From a virus, in IMG/VR virus record IMGVR_UViG_3300028556_000014, positions 1-47,893 of that record: 47,893 bases of DNA; one strand, 5' to 3'. Under the pieces are notes generated by a model. That model saw only the letters and a list, made by a program, of their open reading frames with translations, had not been told where the DNA came from and made no database searches. The translations under genes were made by a program, and so were the position numbers. The stretch's first letter is position 1. Every line of letters starts with the position of its first letter. Positions 22,201 to 31,793 of this stretch are shown piece by piece.

Positions 22201-23757
22201 TCAGCCCCACAACGCCAGGGTGAGGATATTCGCGGCCGAGTTCGGCTCGATCCCGGTGATGACCATCGGCCGCCCGGCGTCATAGCCGAAACGGTTTTGC
22301 ACGACCGAAACGGTTTGCCCGAGCTCGAATGCCGCCACCGCGGCGGGCGTGAGCGGCGTGTCGATCTCGACAAAATCCCGCCGCACCTTGAACAGCGCGA
22401 GGATGCGATCGGCCTCGGCCTGGGCCGCGGTCTGGTCGCGCAGCAGCGTATCGATAGTCTTGCTGAGCGCGCCCGGTGACGGCGTCTTCACCGTGTCGTC
22501 GCTCGACACGACCGAGCGCGTCGCGGCCGAGAGCCATGCCCGGCGCGTGTCGCTCACCGCGCCGGCGACGGCATCGCCCGACTGGACGGTCCAGTTTTTT
22601 CCATACGTCAGGGTCACCTGCCAGGTGGGCAGCCCTTTGTCGGGATCGTTGGTGGGCAGGAACCGGCACGCGATAATGTCGAATTCGCCTTGCGCCGCAT
22701 CGCTGCCGAGACCGAACCGCCGCAATGTCGCGACGGGTGTTCCGGGGGCCTCGAAACGCTGCATCCGGAACTGTCCGAGCCGGTCGAACCCGTACCATGC
22801 GCCGATCGAGGACAGCACCGTGTCGAGCACCGAGAGGCACGTGGCGCCGCTATCGGTCACCGCAATGCCGATGACGCTCGAATTCGCGGTGTCGAGGGCC
22901 GTCACATCAGCGGTCTCCACGTCGGCAGGGTCGATCAGCCGCTCGACGATCCGTTTCGCGATCTGCGCCGCGGTGCGGTCGGCGCTCGTCGCGCCCTCGG
23001 TGATATCCGCGGTGATCGTGCCCGCCGCCGACGAGCCGCGCCGCATGTAGCCGCCGGATTTCCACACCCGGTAACCGCCCGATGACGGCGCGCTCGCCTC
23101 CATATCGGATTGGCTGGTGTAGTCGGTGCCCTTGGTGAGCGCGATGCCCTTGTCATACAGCGCCGGCACGTCGACGACGGCGCCGTCATTGGCCTGATCC
23201 TCAAGCCGCGAGGTGTTGACCATCGGCACGGTGAGATTGAGAATCTCACCGTAGATCAGCGGCTTTGGCCGCCCGGCCAGGTCATCGACGCCTTCGAGGC
23301 CCGCCGGCAGTGAATTGTTGCCGGCATAGGTGTCGGTTTGGATCGGCTGGGCGAGGTCCTGGAGCCGGTCGCGCAGCTTGATCGTGACCGTCGCCAGGTC
23401 GAACAGAGCCTGACCGACCGTGCCGACGATCAGCGAGACGAAATCGCTGTAGGCGGCGTCGGCGTCGCCGACCAGCACGACGTATCGCTGTCCGGCGAGG
23501 CCGTAATCCCGCAGATTGTCGAGCGCGCCATCGGGGTTGGCGAGGACGAGGTCGGTCGTCGCGATCGAGTTCTCGCCGCCGGTCGTGTTGCGCGCGAAAA
23601 TGTCCCGGCGGAACGTCGGCAACGCGGTGAGGCGGTCGAGATAGGGACCCGGCGCGGTCGGATGGGTGTAGCCGACCGAGCCGAAGCGCAGGGTTTTGAG
23701 CGCCCCCGCCACGGTGTCGTAGGCATCGATCTCGATGAGGTAGGCAAGCCCGGTCAT
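22201..23757 (-). CDS. tail hub / baseplate-like protein
   Basis: A 518-residue protein. The N-terminus 'LAYLIEIDAYDTVAGALKTLRFGSVGYTH' starts a beta-rich domain found in distal tail proteins. 'RPKPLIYGEILNLTVPMVN' and 'DTVLSSIGAWYGFDRLGQFRMQRFEAP' resemble hub (gp27-like) domains. The C-terminus 'FELGQTVSVVQNRFGYDAGRPMVITGIE' is the usual end of such proteins. It lies directly downstream of the tape measure gene, as expected for the tail tip. Confidence 0.7.
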   Translation of the reverse strand: MTGLAYLIEIDAYDTVAGALKTLRFGSVGYTHPTAPGPYLDRLTALPTFRRDIFARNTTGGENSIATTDLVLANPDGALDNLRDYGLAGQRYVVLVGDADAAYSDFVSLIVGTVGQALFDLATVTIKLRDRLQDLAQPIQTDTYAGNNSLPAGLEGVDDLAGRPKPLIYGEILNLTVPMVNTSRLEDQANDGAVVDVPALYDKGIALTKGTDYTSQSDMEASAPSSGGYRVWKSGGYMRRGSSAAGTITADITEGATSADRTAAQIAKRIVERLIDPADVETADVTALDTANSSVIGIAVTDSGATCLSVLDTVLSSIGAWYGFDRLGQFRMQRFEAPGTPVATLRRFGLGSDAAQGEFDIIACRFLPTNDPDKGLPTWQVTLTYGKNWTVQSGDAVAGAVSDTRRAWLSAATRSVVSSDDTVKTPSPGALSKTIDTLLRDQTAAQAEADRILALFKVRRDFVEIDTPLTPAAVAAFELGQTVSVVQNRFGYDAGRPMVITGIEPNSAANILTLALWG

Positions 23758-23761
23758 GCGG

Positions 23762-26700
23762 TCAGCCGATCGCGTTCACGAGGGCGCGGGCGCTGGCGAC
23801 ATTGTTGTCGTTGATCGCGCCCAAACCGGCTGCGATCTGGCCAAAGCCGGCCGCGCTCATCGCGGTGAGATTGTTGATCGCCGCCAGGACCGATTTGAGC
23901 GTACTGCCGAAATTGTCCCAACCGGCGCGCAACTGATCGATCGAGGCGCGCACCGCGTCGAACGACCCCTGAAGCTGATCGACGTGGCTGCTGACGGCCG
24001 ACGCGCCGGTCGATATCGCATTCACCGTCGATGTCCCCGCGAGATCGATGTGGTTGCCGAGCGTCAGGATGTTGTCGTTCACCGCGTTGATGGCTTGTGC
24101 GCTCGCAGCGCTGGCGCCGTCGGTGACCGTGGCTGCCGTGCCGGTGAGCGCGATTGTCTGGTTGCCGCTGGTGATCGTGCCGACCGGGTTCGCCTGCGTC
24201 TGGCTGGCGTTGAGCACGCCGGGCAGCGCTGCCAGATCGGCCTGCACCTCCTGGAAGATCGCCTGGCCCTGGGCGCTCGACGCATAATAGGCCGAACTCG
24301 CCTGCAACAGCGCCTGCGCGGCATTGGTGATGCCCTGCAATGCCGTAAGATCGCCCGATCGCGCGAGGCCCAGCTCGGTCTGGTACTGGCTCTGCGCAGC
24401 GCTCAGAGCGCTCTCCGGCGAGGTATAGGCCGATTGGCCCGTCTGCAACGAGTTCAGGTAATCCCGAATCTGCGCCCCGGCTTGCAGGACATTGTTGAGC
24501 TGTTGCTGCGCGGCGGCTTGATCGGCCGCTGCCTGGGCCGCGGCATTGGTCGCGGCGATCGCCTTGTTCGCCTCGTCGACCCATTCGCCAAAGGCCGGGT
24601 TTAGCGCGTCGAGCGCCTGGCGCGCCTGATCGAGCTGGGTCGGGTTCAATCCTTCCAGGATCGTCAGCGCCGACTGATGCTCGGTCTCCTGGATCTGCTG
24701 CGCCTCGATGCCGGTCGGGCTGAGACCGAGCGACGGTAGCTGCGCCAGGGCGGCCTGCGCGGTCTTGTCGAGATCGTTCAATTGCGCAATGAAGCCTTCA
24801 CCGATCGCGTTGTAGTAATCCTGCATCGCGGAATACTGGAAGCTCTGCGCGGCCTGCGCTTGGGTCAGCGCCTGCGTCGCCGCGACGGCGGCTTTCGCCT
24901 CGTCGATCCATTGGTCGAAGGCGGGATTCAACGCGTCGAGCGCCTGGCGGGCCTGATCGAGCTGATCCGGGGTCAACCCCTCCAGGATGGTCAGGGACGA
25001 TTGATGCTCGGTCTCCTGGATCTGTGTGGCTTCCTTCCCCGACGAGCTGAGGCCAAGCGTGGGGAGCTGCGCCAGGGCGGCCTGCGCGGTCTTGTCGAGA
25101 TCGTTGAGCTGCGCCAGGTATCCCTGGCCCGTTGCATTCAAATAATCCTGATTGACCGAGTAGGCGAAATTGGTCTGCTGGGCCAGATAAGCCGCGCCGC
25201 CGCCCGCCGCGATGAGCGATTGGGTCAACTGCTGCAGGTTCTCGTCGATCCCGCCGAACGCCGTCTGCACCTGCTGCAACTGCGTCGGCGACAGGGCGCT
25301 GAAGATCGAATTGAGCGCGCTCTCATAGATCGCGGTGTTCTGCTTGATGACGGTCGCATCGTCGCCGATCCCGAGCGCGCCCGCCTCGCGCTGGTTTTCG
25401 CTGAAGGTGCCGAAGGCTGCCTTGGCCTGATCGATGAAATCGCTGCCGCCGTTGACCGACTGATCATAGGCATTTTGCAGGGCCGTCTTGAAGTCGCCCT
25501 GCAATGTCGCGGTCGCTTTCGCCAGCGCGTCGTTGACCGGGTCGAGCGAGAGGCCGAATTGTTGCGCCTGCTGCGAGATGGTGGCGAAGGTCGAATTGAC
25601 CTGGTTGATCGCCTGCTCGAACGGCCCGGCCACCCAGGTTTTGAGGTCCTGGATCGATTGCGGCAGACCCTGGATCGAGCTGAGCGCGGTTTGCGTCGCC
25701 TGGGCCAGATTGTCATACGCGCTGGCGAACTGGACCGCCGCCTGAAGCTGCGACGGATCGGTGACGGTCGACAGCACCTGGCGCAGGGTCGGCCCGACCT
25801 GCGACAGATCGAGACCCTGGATGATCTGCTGCTCGATCGAGTTGATCGCGGTGTTGACGTCCGGGAAGGAGTAGGTGTTCTCGCCGTTGTCCCCCATGCC
25901 CAGCACGACCTTGATGCCGTCCCTGGTGCCGGATTGAGGGATGATGTTGCCGCCCGGCAGCGTGCCCTGCGGCAGGATTTGCAAAAGTTCCTGCACGAAG
26001 GAGGAGAACGCCGACGCCATCTGCTGGACGTCCTGGTCGCTCTGCGCCACGCCGTTCGAGCTGAGCGCGCCGACCTGCCCGTTGGTCAGGTTGATGTTGG
26101 TCGCCGACTCATTATTCGCCGGCTTCCCCCCGAACAGACCGCCGAAGATATTCCCCAAGAGGCCGCCGGCGATCGCGCCGACCGGCCCTGCGGCGGAGCC
26201 GAGGATCGATCCCAGCAGGCTGCCCCCGGCCAGCCCGCCGACGAGACCGCCGGCGCCGCTCAAGAGCGTGCTGGCAATTCCGGTATTGCCGGTGAGCAAC
26301 CCTGCCAGAGAGCCTATCGTCCCGCCGAGACCCGCGAAGCCCAAGGCGCCCGTCAGGGTCGTGGTGCCAAACAGGCCGGGAGCGGGCGGCCCAATAAAAT
26401 CACCAACCGGCGCTCCAGAGTAGAAACCAAGCGACGGCCCGATACTGTTATTCAGCCAGTTGGTGATGTTGCTGAAGGCGCCACCGGTGCCGCCGAACAA
26501 ATTGGACCCGCTGTTGGCGAGCGAACCGACGTTCGACAGGGTGCCGATGACGTTGCCGTCCTTATCTTTCAGCACCTGGCCGGTGCCGGTCGACGACGAC
26601 GAACTGCCACCAAAGAGGCTGCCGAGCCCAGACAACAACCCGGCACCCGAGAATAGCGACCCGAAACTCTGCGCTGCGCCGGTGAAGCCCAATAGCGACA

Positions 26701-29700
26701 GCACCGAGCCGATCGCCGGCTTGATCACCGACAGCGAGATGAGCTGCGCCTCGATCTGCGCAATGACGGAATGAAAAATCGAACCCCACGAGGTGATCTT
26801 CTGACCATCGAACGCGGCTTCGAGGTTGTTCGTGATGTCCTGGTCGATTGTGTTGCCGATCGAGGTCAGCGTGCTGTTCACGCGCTGGGCATCGGCATTG
26901 ACATCGCTCCAGGCAATTTTTGCCTTTGCCAAAGCGTCGGTGCTCGCGATCAGCTTCTGATACTCGGCGTCTTGATCGGTGAGCCCCTTGCCCTGCAAAT
27001 ATTGCTTGGCCTGCAAGAGCGAGACTTGGCGGTTGATCTCGTCGCTCGTCTGCCCTGCATACTGCGCTTCGAGCTGGTAGACCTGGATCTGATTGTTGTT
27101 TTGATTGACCTGCTGGTTGATCTGAAGCGCCGTCTGCGCGGCGTCATTCGCCTTGAGCTGAGCCTCGATCTGCGCGGTGAGCGCGGTTACCCGGTCGATA
27201 TCGGCCTGATTGCCCGTCGCCATCGCCTTGGTAAGGGCATCCTGCGTAATCGCGGTCGCCTGGTTCTGAATCTGCTGATCATGGAGCTTGGCCGTACCCT
27301 GCGCCGCCGCGTCCGCGAGCTGCTGCGTGGCAGCGCCTTGCTGAGCGAGAGCGGGAAGCGTCTTGGCCGCCGCCGCGAGAGCATCCGCCGCCTGCCGTTC
27401 GAGAATTTGGTTGTAGGCCGTCTGGACCGGGATGCCAGTTTTCAGATTGTCCGTCTGGGCCTGGGTCATCGCGGCAGTCCGCAGGCCGGCTACTTCGCTC
27501 TGCTTATAGGCCGCGGCGCTATCAACCAAACCCTTGGTCTGAAGGTCGGTAAGCGTCGACTCCTTTTGCAGATTGATGAGGGCGACCTGACGCGTCTGAT
27601 CGGCTTTTACCTGCGCCTGGTCCATGGCATCCCACCATGGGAGCTGGGCTCGGATCGCTGCGTTGTAGGTCTCCGTGTAGGTTTGGCTGGCCTGTTGTTC
27701 TATGTTCCATTTCTGTGCGTTGGCAATCGCGTCCTGATAATCGCGATTGAGCTGCTTCAATGCCTCGTCTTGCTCAGCCTGCTGTTGCGGCGTTCCGTTC
27801 GGATCATTGACGAGCGATGAGGAAGTGATGCCCGGAATCGGGGTGTTCAGCGGCGCATCATACGGGATGGCGGGAGTTTGGGTCGCGCTCGGGAACATGC
27901 CCGAGCCGTATTGACTCGCGGCAGCCGAAGCGGCTGTCAAATATCGCCCATACGACAGGCTCGGGTTCGTCGTCGTGAACGTGCTCCATGGCGTGAAATT
28001 CGTGCCGCCGTTGGAAATCGAATAGGCGAGGTTGAGCGCTGTCTGCGGGTCGAGCGCGGATTGCGCAGTGGAAAGACCCCATGCCGCGCCATTGATCTGA
28101 GTGAGGCCATAGGAACCTAGCGGGTCGCCGTAATTGATGTTGCTCGGGTTCCCGCCGCTTTCGGCCAACGCGATGGCGGTGATGATCTGGGCCGATTGTC
28201 CCGTGAAACCTGCATTAATCGCGAATTGATAAATCTGCGCGGCGGAGAGCGTCTGCGACCCGCTGACAGCCGGGACACTCGATCCGGAGACGCTCGGCAC
28301 GAAATTCAGCGCGCCACCAATGAGGGGCAAACCGGCATTCGATCGCATCAGGTCATTCAACGCTTGGGGCGTCGTGGCGATCGGTGTTCCTTGCGGGGTG
28401 CCGATCGCCGGCCACGCCGGCACATTGGGACTTGGCGTCGCTGGGCCGCTCATGTTCGGCGCAAACGGCATCGCGGCGGCTTCGGCATCCTGTGATACCG
28501 CGGCTTCCATCGTCGCCTTGCCCGACACGACCGCGGCCATCGCATTGACAATCCCGATCAACGCGTCGTGAACCGCATCGAAAGCTTTGGTGTTGGATAA
28601 CGTGTCGAGCAGATGGCCCCACGCGCCCGAAAGCGTGTTGGTGGCGGTGCTGGCGTCGCCGAGCGATTTCAGATGATCGCCCGCGATCTTCTTCGTCAGC
28701 GCGTCGATCGCTGCATTAAGTGCGCCAGCTTGATCGCCATGCGCTTTCATCTCCAGAATGTTTGTTGCCTGCGCCGCGGTGAGCGCGCCGACCTGATAAT
28801 CGAGCTTCAGGACGCCATCGACACCGCCGGAGATCGCGGCATCGAACTTACTCGCCGCATCCGGCACCTTCACGCCCAACGCCGCGCTCAAATCAATGAC
28901 TACTTGCGAAATATCTTGAACCGCAGCTTGGTTGAATAACGGGTTGCGGGCGATTGTGAGCAAAACTTGGTTGGCATCGCTACTCGCTACCCCGATATCC
29001 CTCAGCCCTTGCGCGACCTGCTGAAACTTTTGTGCAGTTCCGGCTGCATCCGTTACTGTGGACTGAAGCGCCAGCTCAAATTGCCGGAGCTGGGCTTTGT
29101 TTTCCTCATAGCGGCTCTCCAATATCAACAAGCCGGCCGCCAATCCACTCACCGCGGCAACAGCGAGCCCTATCGGACTTACGAGCGCGCTCAGAATACC
29201 CGATAGCCCAGTACCACCTTGCGCAAAAGCGCCGATGGCTTGGGCACCCTCCATGGTTGCCACACGAGCAGCAGACATTCCTGAAGCGATAGCCTGAAAA
29301 CTATTGACCGCAGCAGCGCGAAGCTCGTCCAAGCCTTGTTTATTGAGCCCGAATGCTCTCGTACTCGCGTTCGTCGTGTCAGTCAGGTCTTTAAGCGCGC
29401 CACTTTTCTCGGCCTGAGTTGTGAGGGTCCCGAGCGCGTCTTTTGCAGAAAGAGACCCCGCCGCGAGCCCGGCCGCCGCGGTCCTTACGTCACTCAGCCG
29501 AGACGTCAGCAGTGCATTTTTCGAGTTGAATTCGTCATAAGTGATCGCCCCCTTCATCATCTGCTGGGTCAGGCCGTTCATCGCCGTTTGGACGGCAATC
29601 GTTTCCTGGCCCAGCTTCTGGGAGGCGAAAAAGACCGGGTCTAGTCGCGAGAGATAATTGTCGGCCGCACGCTGCGCTGATGTGAATCCCTGGGTCAGTT

Positions 29701-29893
29701 GAGACATCGGCGCGACGCCATCGGCTGTCGCCGCCGCGGCATTGCGCTGCGCCTGTTCCTGCTTCGCCTGACTCGCAGCGAAGCGATCGGTCGCCTGCTG
29801 GGCGACCTGCATGGCAGCCGTGTACTGCGCGGTGCCTTCTTCGACACCGACCAGCTTGACGACGATTTCGGTGACGACTTGATCTTCAGCCAT
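23762..29893 (-). CDS. tail tape measure protein with lytic transglycosylase domain
   Basis: This 2043-residue protein sets tail length and is ejected with the DNA. Long Gln/Ala-rich coiled-coil regions make up most of it. At about residues 545-660 'SAAQIYQFAINAGFTGQSAQIITAIALAESGGNPS', 'GSYGLTQINGAAWG' form a Slt/goose-lysozyme-like domain with a catalytic Glu (AESGG). Residues about 1060-1260 are hydrophobic and Gly-rich (LLSGAGGLVGGLAGG), probably membrane-inserting. Near residue 1600-1780 a 109-residue unit is repeated twice. It follows the chaperone genes and two moron genes, as in other siphophages. Confidence 0.92.
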   Translation of the reverse strand: MAEDQVVTEIVVKLVGVEEGTAQYTAAMQVAQQATDRFAASQAKQEQAQRNAAAATADGVAPMSQLTQGFTSAQRAADNYLSRLDPVFFASQKLGQETIAVQTAMNGLTQQMMKGAITYDEFNSKNALLTSRLSDVRTAAAGLAAGSLSAKDALGTLTTQAEKSGALKDLTDTTNASTRAFGLNKQGLDELRAAAVNSFQAIASGMSAARVATMEGAQAIGAFAQGGTGLSGILSALVSPIGLAVAAVSGLAAGLLILESRYEENKAQLRQFELALQSTVTDAAGTAQKFQQVAQGLRDIGVASSDANQVLLTIARNPLFNQAAVQDISQVVIDLSAALGVKVPDAASKFDAAISGGVDGVLKLDYQVGALTAAQATNILEMKAHGDQAGALNAAIDALTKKIAGDHLKSLGDASTATNTLSGAWGHLLDTLSNTKAFDAVHDALIGIVNAMAAVVSGKATMEAAVSQDAEAAAMPFAPNMSGPATPSPNVPAWPAIGTPQGTPIATTPQALNDLMRSNAGLPLIGGALNFVPSVSGSSVPAVSGSQTLSAAQIYQFAINAGFTGQSAQIITAIALAESGGNPSNINYGDPLGSYGLTQINGAAWGLSTAQSALDPQTALNLAYSISNGGTNFTPWSTFTTTNPSLSYGRYLTAASAAASQYGSGMFPSATQTPAIPYDAPLNTPIPGITSSSLVNDPNGTPQQQAEQDEALKQLNRDYQDAIANAQKWNIEQQASQTYTETYNAAIRAQLPWWDAMDQAQVKADQTRQVALINLQKESTLTDLQTKGLVDSAAAYKQSEVAGLRTAAMTQAQTDNLKTGIPVQTAYNQILERQAADALAAAAKTLPALAQQGAATQQLADAAAQGTAKLHDQQIQNQATAITQDALTKAMATGNQADIDRVTALTAQIEAQLKANDAAQTALQINQQVNQNNNQIQVYQLEAQYAGQTSDEINRQVSLLQAKQYLQGKGLTDQDAEYQKLIASTDALAKAKIAWSDVNADAQRVNSTLTSIGNTIDQDITNNLEAAFDGQKITSWGSIFHSVIAQIEAQLISLSVIKPAIGSVLSLLGFTGAAQSFGSLFSGAGLLSGLGSLFGGSSSSSTGTGQVLKDKDGNVIGTLSNVGSLANSGSNLFGGTGGAFSNITNWLNNSIGPSLGFYSGAPVGDFIGPPAPGLFGTTTLTGALGFAGLGGTIGSLAGLLTGNTGIASTLLSGAGGLVGGLAGGSLLGSILGSAAGPVGAIAGGLLGNIFGGLFGGKPANNESATNINLTNGQVGALSSNGVAQSDQDVQQMASAFSSFVQELLQILPQGTLPGGNIIPQSGTRDGIKVVLGMGDNGENTYSFPDVNTAINSIEQQIIQGLDLSQVGPTLRQVLSTVTDPSQLQAAVQFASAYDNLAQATQTALSSIQGLPQSIQDLKTWVAGPFEQAINQVNSTFATISQQAQQFGLSLDPVNDALAKATATLQGDFKTALQNAYDQSVNGGSDFIDQAKAAFGTFSENQREAGALGIGDDATVIKQNTAIYESALNSIFSALSPTQLQQVQTAFGGIDENLQQLTQSLIAAGGGAAYLAQQTNFAYSVNQDYLNATGQGYLAQLNDLDKTAQAALAQLPTLGLSSSGKEATQIQETEHQSSLTILEGLTPDQLDQARQALDALNPAFDQWIDEAKAAVAATQALTQAQAAQSFQYSAMQDYYNAIGEGFIAQLNDLDKTAQAALAQLPSLGLSPTGIEAQQIQETEHQSALTILEGLNPTQLDQARQALDALNPAFGEWVDEANKAIAATNAAAQAAADQAAAQQQLNNVLQAGAQIRDYLNSLQTGQSAYTSPESALSAAQSQYQTELGLARSGDLTALQGITNAAQALLQASSAYYASSAQGQAIFQEVQADLAALPGVLNASQTQANPVGTITSGNQTIALTGTAATVTDGASAASAQAINAVNDNILTLGNHIDLAGTSTVNAISTGASAVSSHVDQLQGSFDAVRASIDQLRAGWDNFGSTLKSVLAAINNLTAMSAAGFGQIAAGLGAINDNNVASARALVNAIG
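24594..25040 (-). repeat. tandem 327-bp repeat inside the tape measure gene
   Basis: Two related units start 327 bases (109 codons) apart, for example GCGTCGAGCGCCTGGCG at 24606 and 24933. Each codes for 'QLNDLDKTAQAALAQLP', 'QIQETEHQS.LTILEGL' and 'LDQARQALDALNPAF'. Changing the copy number would alter tail length. Confidence 0.75.
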
Positions 29894-30007
29894 GCGATCG
29901 GCGCTCGGTTGAATTCGTGGCCGCTGATTCTGCGATCAAGGTAGGGCGCTCTATGGTAATAACGGGGGCAACCAACGGCATGGACCAATCCCCATCCGGG
30001 GGTTAGG

Positions 30008-30035
30008 CAGGCGAAGCGTTGGCGCGCCTCGCCTG
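30008..30035. other. hairpin between tape measure and moron genes
   Basis: CAGGCGA (30008-30014) and TCGCCTG (30029-30035) form a 7-bp stem around a GC-rich loop that includes the palindrome GGCGCGCC. There is no T-run. It lies in the 178-base gap ahead of the tape measure start and opposite moron; its function is unclear. Confidence 0.3.
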
Positions 30036-30071
30036 GCTGTTACGTGTCCTAAGCGCTACCGCGAAGTGATC

Positions 30072-30608
30072 ATGTCCCCAAACGGTCAGGAAATCGCCCG
30101 ATGGTTATTTATTATTTTTGCTGTTGTATTGGGTGTTTTCATTTTCCATGAAATGCACCGGGAGGCTGCCGTTTCTGCTGCAAAAAGTCCTGTTTCGACA
30201 ATTTCCTCCGCAGATTGCGACCCTAAATCCCCCTCATGGGTTCAATGTCTGGAGGCTGGGGCGCGGGGATCGGCAGTCCCTTTACGTGCACCCGAACTGC
30301 CGAAACCTAACCCGGAAGAACAGCGTGTTTCCCGCATGTCACAGCTTTTAGGGAGTGGCTCTACGAATTCTTATGATGAGTATGAAAAGCTCTGTTCTCA
30401 AGCGACTACCGAGCCCGTAGTCGGGATGACGGTATTGCAAGCTAGAGCAACAACTTGGTGTTTCCCGTGCGAGAGGCATAAAACCACTACAGCCTCCGGC
30501 ACCCGCGTTCAAGAAGTGTATGCGATATCTTTACTGGCAGGATGTAGTGGCTACCGTCATCGCTATCTCTATTTTGAAAACGGCATCCTGACTGCGATCC
30601 AAGACTGA
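30072..30608 (+). CDS. membrane-anchored hypothetical protein (moron)
   Basis: A 178-residue protein with one N-terminal membrane segment (WLFIIFAVVLGVFIFHEM, about residues 10-27) and a periplasmic or cytoplasmic domain with several Cys (ISSADCD, QCLEAG, KLCSQ, WCFPCERH, AGCSGY). The DNA is visibly more A+T-rich than the flanking tail genes and lies on the opposite strand, so it is likely a later insertion. Such genes are often expressed in lysogens. No family recognised. Confidence 0.6.
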   Translation: MSPNGQEIARWLFIIFAVVLGVFIFHEMHREAAVSAAKSPVSTISSADCDPKSPSWVQCLEAGARGSAVPLRAPELPKPNPEEQRVSRMSQLLGSGSTNSYDEYEKLCSQATTEPVVGMTVLQARATTWCFPCERHKTTTASGTRVQEVYAISLLAGCSGYRHRYLYFENGILTAIQD

Positions 30609-30710
30609 TCCCTATATTTTCCCTCCCGACACACAATAGGCAGCGGACTCGACTCGGTTTTGTTTCGGGAGGTAAGCTCACGCAAAACGGGACGTGGAGC
30701 GAGGGACGCC

Positions 30711-30917
30711 GTGCATATTCTTTTAGGCATCATCTGTCTAATCGCGATCCCAATCATTATCTCGGCCGCGAACTCCGCACACAGACAACAAACTGGCGTC
30801 AATATGCCCTCGCGGAACGCAATGCGGCGCATCCGGCGAAACGCCCGCCAAAAAGGAATTAGCAACGAAGCGGCATACAATAACTGGCTTTCAAACAAAC
30901 AGAAAAGACGACGGTGA
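30711..30917 (+). CDS. small membrane protein (moron)
   Basis: A 68-residue protein from GTG 30711, preceded by GAGCGAGGGA. The N-terminus is hydrophobic (HILLGIICLIAIPIIISAA); the rest is basic (MRRIRRNARQKG, KQKRRR). It lies downstream of the other + strand moron and converges with the chaperone gene 5 bases away without a clear terminator. Confidence 0.5.
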   Translation: MHILLGIICLIAIPIIISAANSAHRQQTGVNMPSRNAMRRIRRNARQKGISNEAAYNNWLSNKQKRRR

Positions 30918-30922
30918 TCTCA

Positions 30923-31306
30923 CTATTCCCGTTTCTCGCTCATCACTTTCAAAAAAACCCGGTCCAGCGCCTTCAGCGTTCCGACCTCCCAAGGCGTGGG
31001 CTTCCGCCCGGTAAGCCTCACCCAGGCATCGATATCGGGATAAGTGATCGCTGCCACACCGAAGCCGCCGGCCGGCCTCGCGTCATTCAACTCGCAAAAC
31101 CACCGCCAGAGATAGATGCCGCCCTCGGGGAACGGCGGCCCGGCAAGATCAGCCTCGATCTTGGCGATCTTGCCGGGGTTCCTCTCGCGACTGAGTAGGC
31201 CCTCAAGATGATCCCGATCGGAAACGCCATTCTTGTCGGCGCGGGATAGGCCGAACTGATGCTCCGCGAACTCGATCAGCCCTGTGCGGAGCGCTTCGTA
31301 AAACTG
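30923..31306 (-). CDS. tail assembly chaperone, downstream frame (T-like)
   Basis: Frame open from CAG at 31306 to TAG at 30925-30923, without any ATG/GTG/TTG start near its beginning. The product 'QFYEALRTGLIEFAEHQFGLS', then 'GIYLWRWFCELNDARPAGGFG' and 'IDAWVRLTGRKPTPWEVGTLKALDRVFLK' is typical of phage tail assembly chaperones located between tail tube and tape measure genes. It is in the -1 frame relative to the upstream gene and overlaps its end, as in lambda G-T. It is most likely made only as a frameshift fusion. Confidence 0.7.
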   Translation of the reverse strand, partial: QFYEALRTGLIEFAEHQFGLSRADKNGVSDRDHLEGLLSRERNPGKIAKIEADLAGPPFPEGGIYLWRWFCELNDARPAGGFGVAAITYPDIDAWVRLTGRKPTPWEVGTLKALDRVFLKVMSEKRE

Positions 31307-31740
31307 TCATCGGCCGCGAAGTGCTGAGCGAGCTGGTTGTAGACGCGCCCATAGGCCGGATCGAGCAGAAGCTTTCGCACGTTCTCCTGGGAGAACGGGT
31401 AATCGGCGCCGTCGAGCCGCACTGGCGTCCAGCCGAGCACTCGCTCGCCGAACAACCGGACGTTTTCCTCTCGGACGTCATCCGGCGACCGCTCGGGCTC
31501 GATCCATTTCTTCCGGTTCACCGCCGCTTGTTCTTTCTGGCGCGCGGTGCGCAGGACTTCCCGCGCCTGGCGATCCGACTGGGCGATCGTCACCGGGTGG
31601 CCCGGACCCGCGAGCGTCCAAACCCACGACGTCGGATTTCCGGTGACAGGATGAACGATGGCCAATTCATCGGTATCCGTGGAACGCAGCTCGGAAATGT
31701 CGAAGACCTCGGCCTTCCGGGCGGCGGTATCTTTGCTCAT
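31276..31740 (-). CDS. tail assembly chaperone, upstream frame (G-like)
   Basis: A 154-residue protein from ATG 31740 (GGAGAATTG upstream), charged and with 'VFDISELRSTDTDELAIVHPVTG' at the N-terminus, typical of phage tail chaperone G-like proteins that act before the tape measure. Its stop (31278-31276) lies inside the T-like frame. A run TTTT (31303-31300 on this strand, codons AGT TTT ACG) is the only homopolymer in the 28-base stretch where both frames are open. Confidence 0.7.
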   Translation of the reverse strand: MSKDTAARKAEVFDISELRSTDTDELAIVHPVTGNPTSWVWTLAGPGHPVTIAQSDRQAREVLRTARQKEQAAVNRKKWIEPERSPDDVREENVRLFGERVLGWTPVRLDGADYPFSQENVRKLLLDPAYGRVYNQLAQHFAADDSFTKRSAQG

Positions 31741-31793
31741 GATACAATTCTCCAATCGGGAGGTTGGAATAGACGATCGGGCCGAAAATGCCC

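Noticed and set aside
24782-26656. 624-residue open frame on the + strand
   Set aside because: It lies fully antisense to the tape measure gene, has low-complexity Arg/Leu/Asp content and no recognisable domain; a frame artefact of high G+C.
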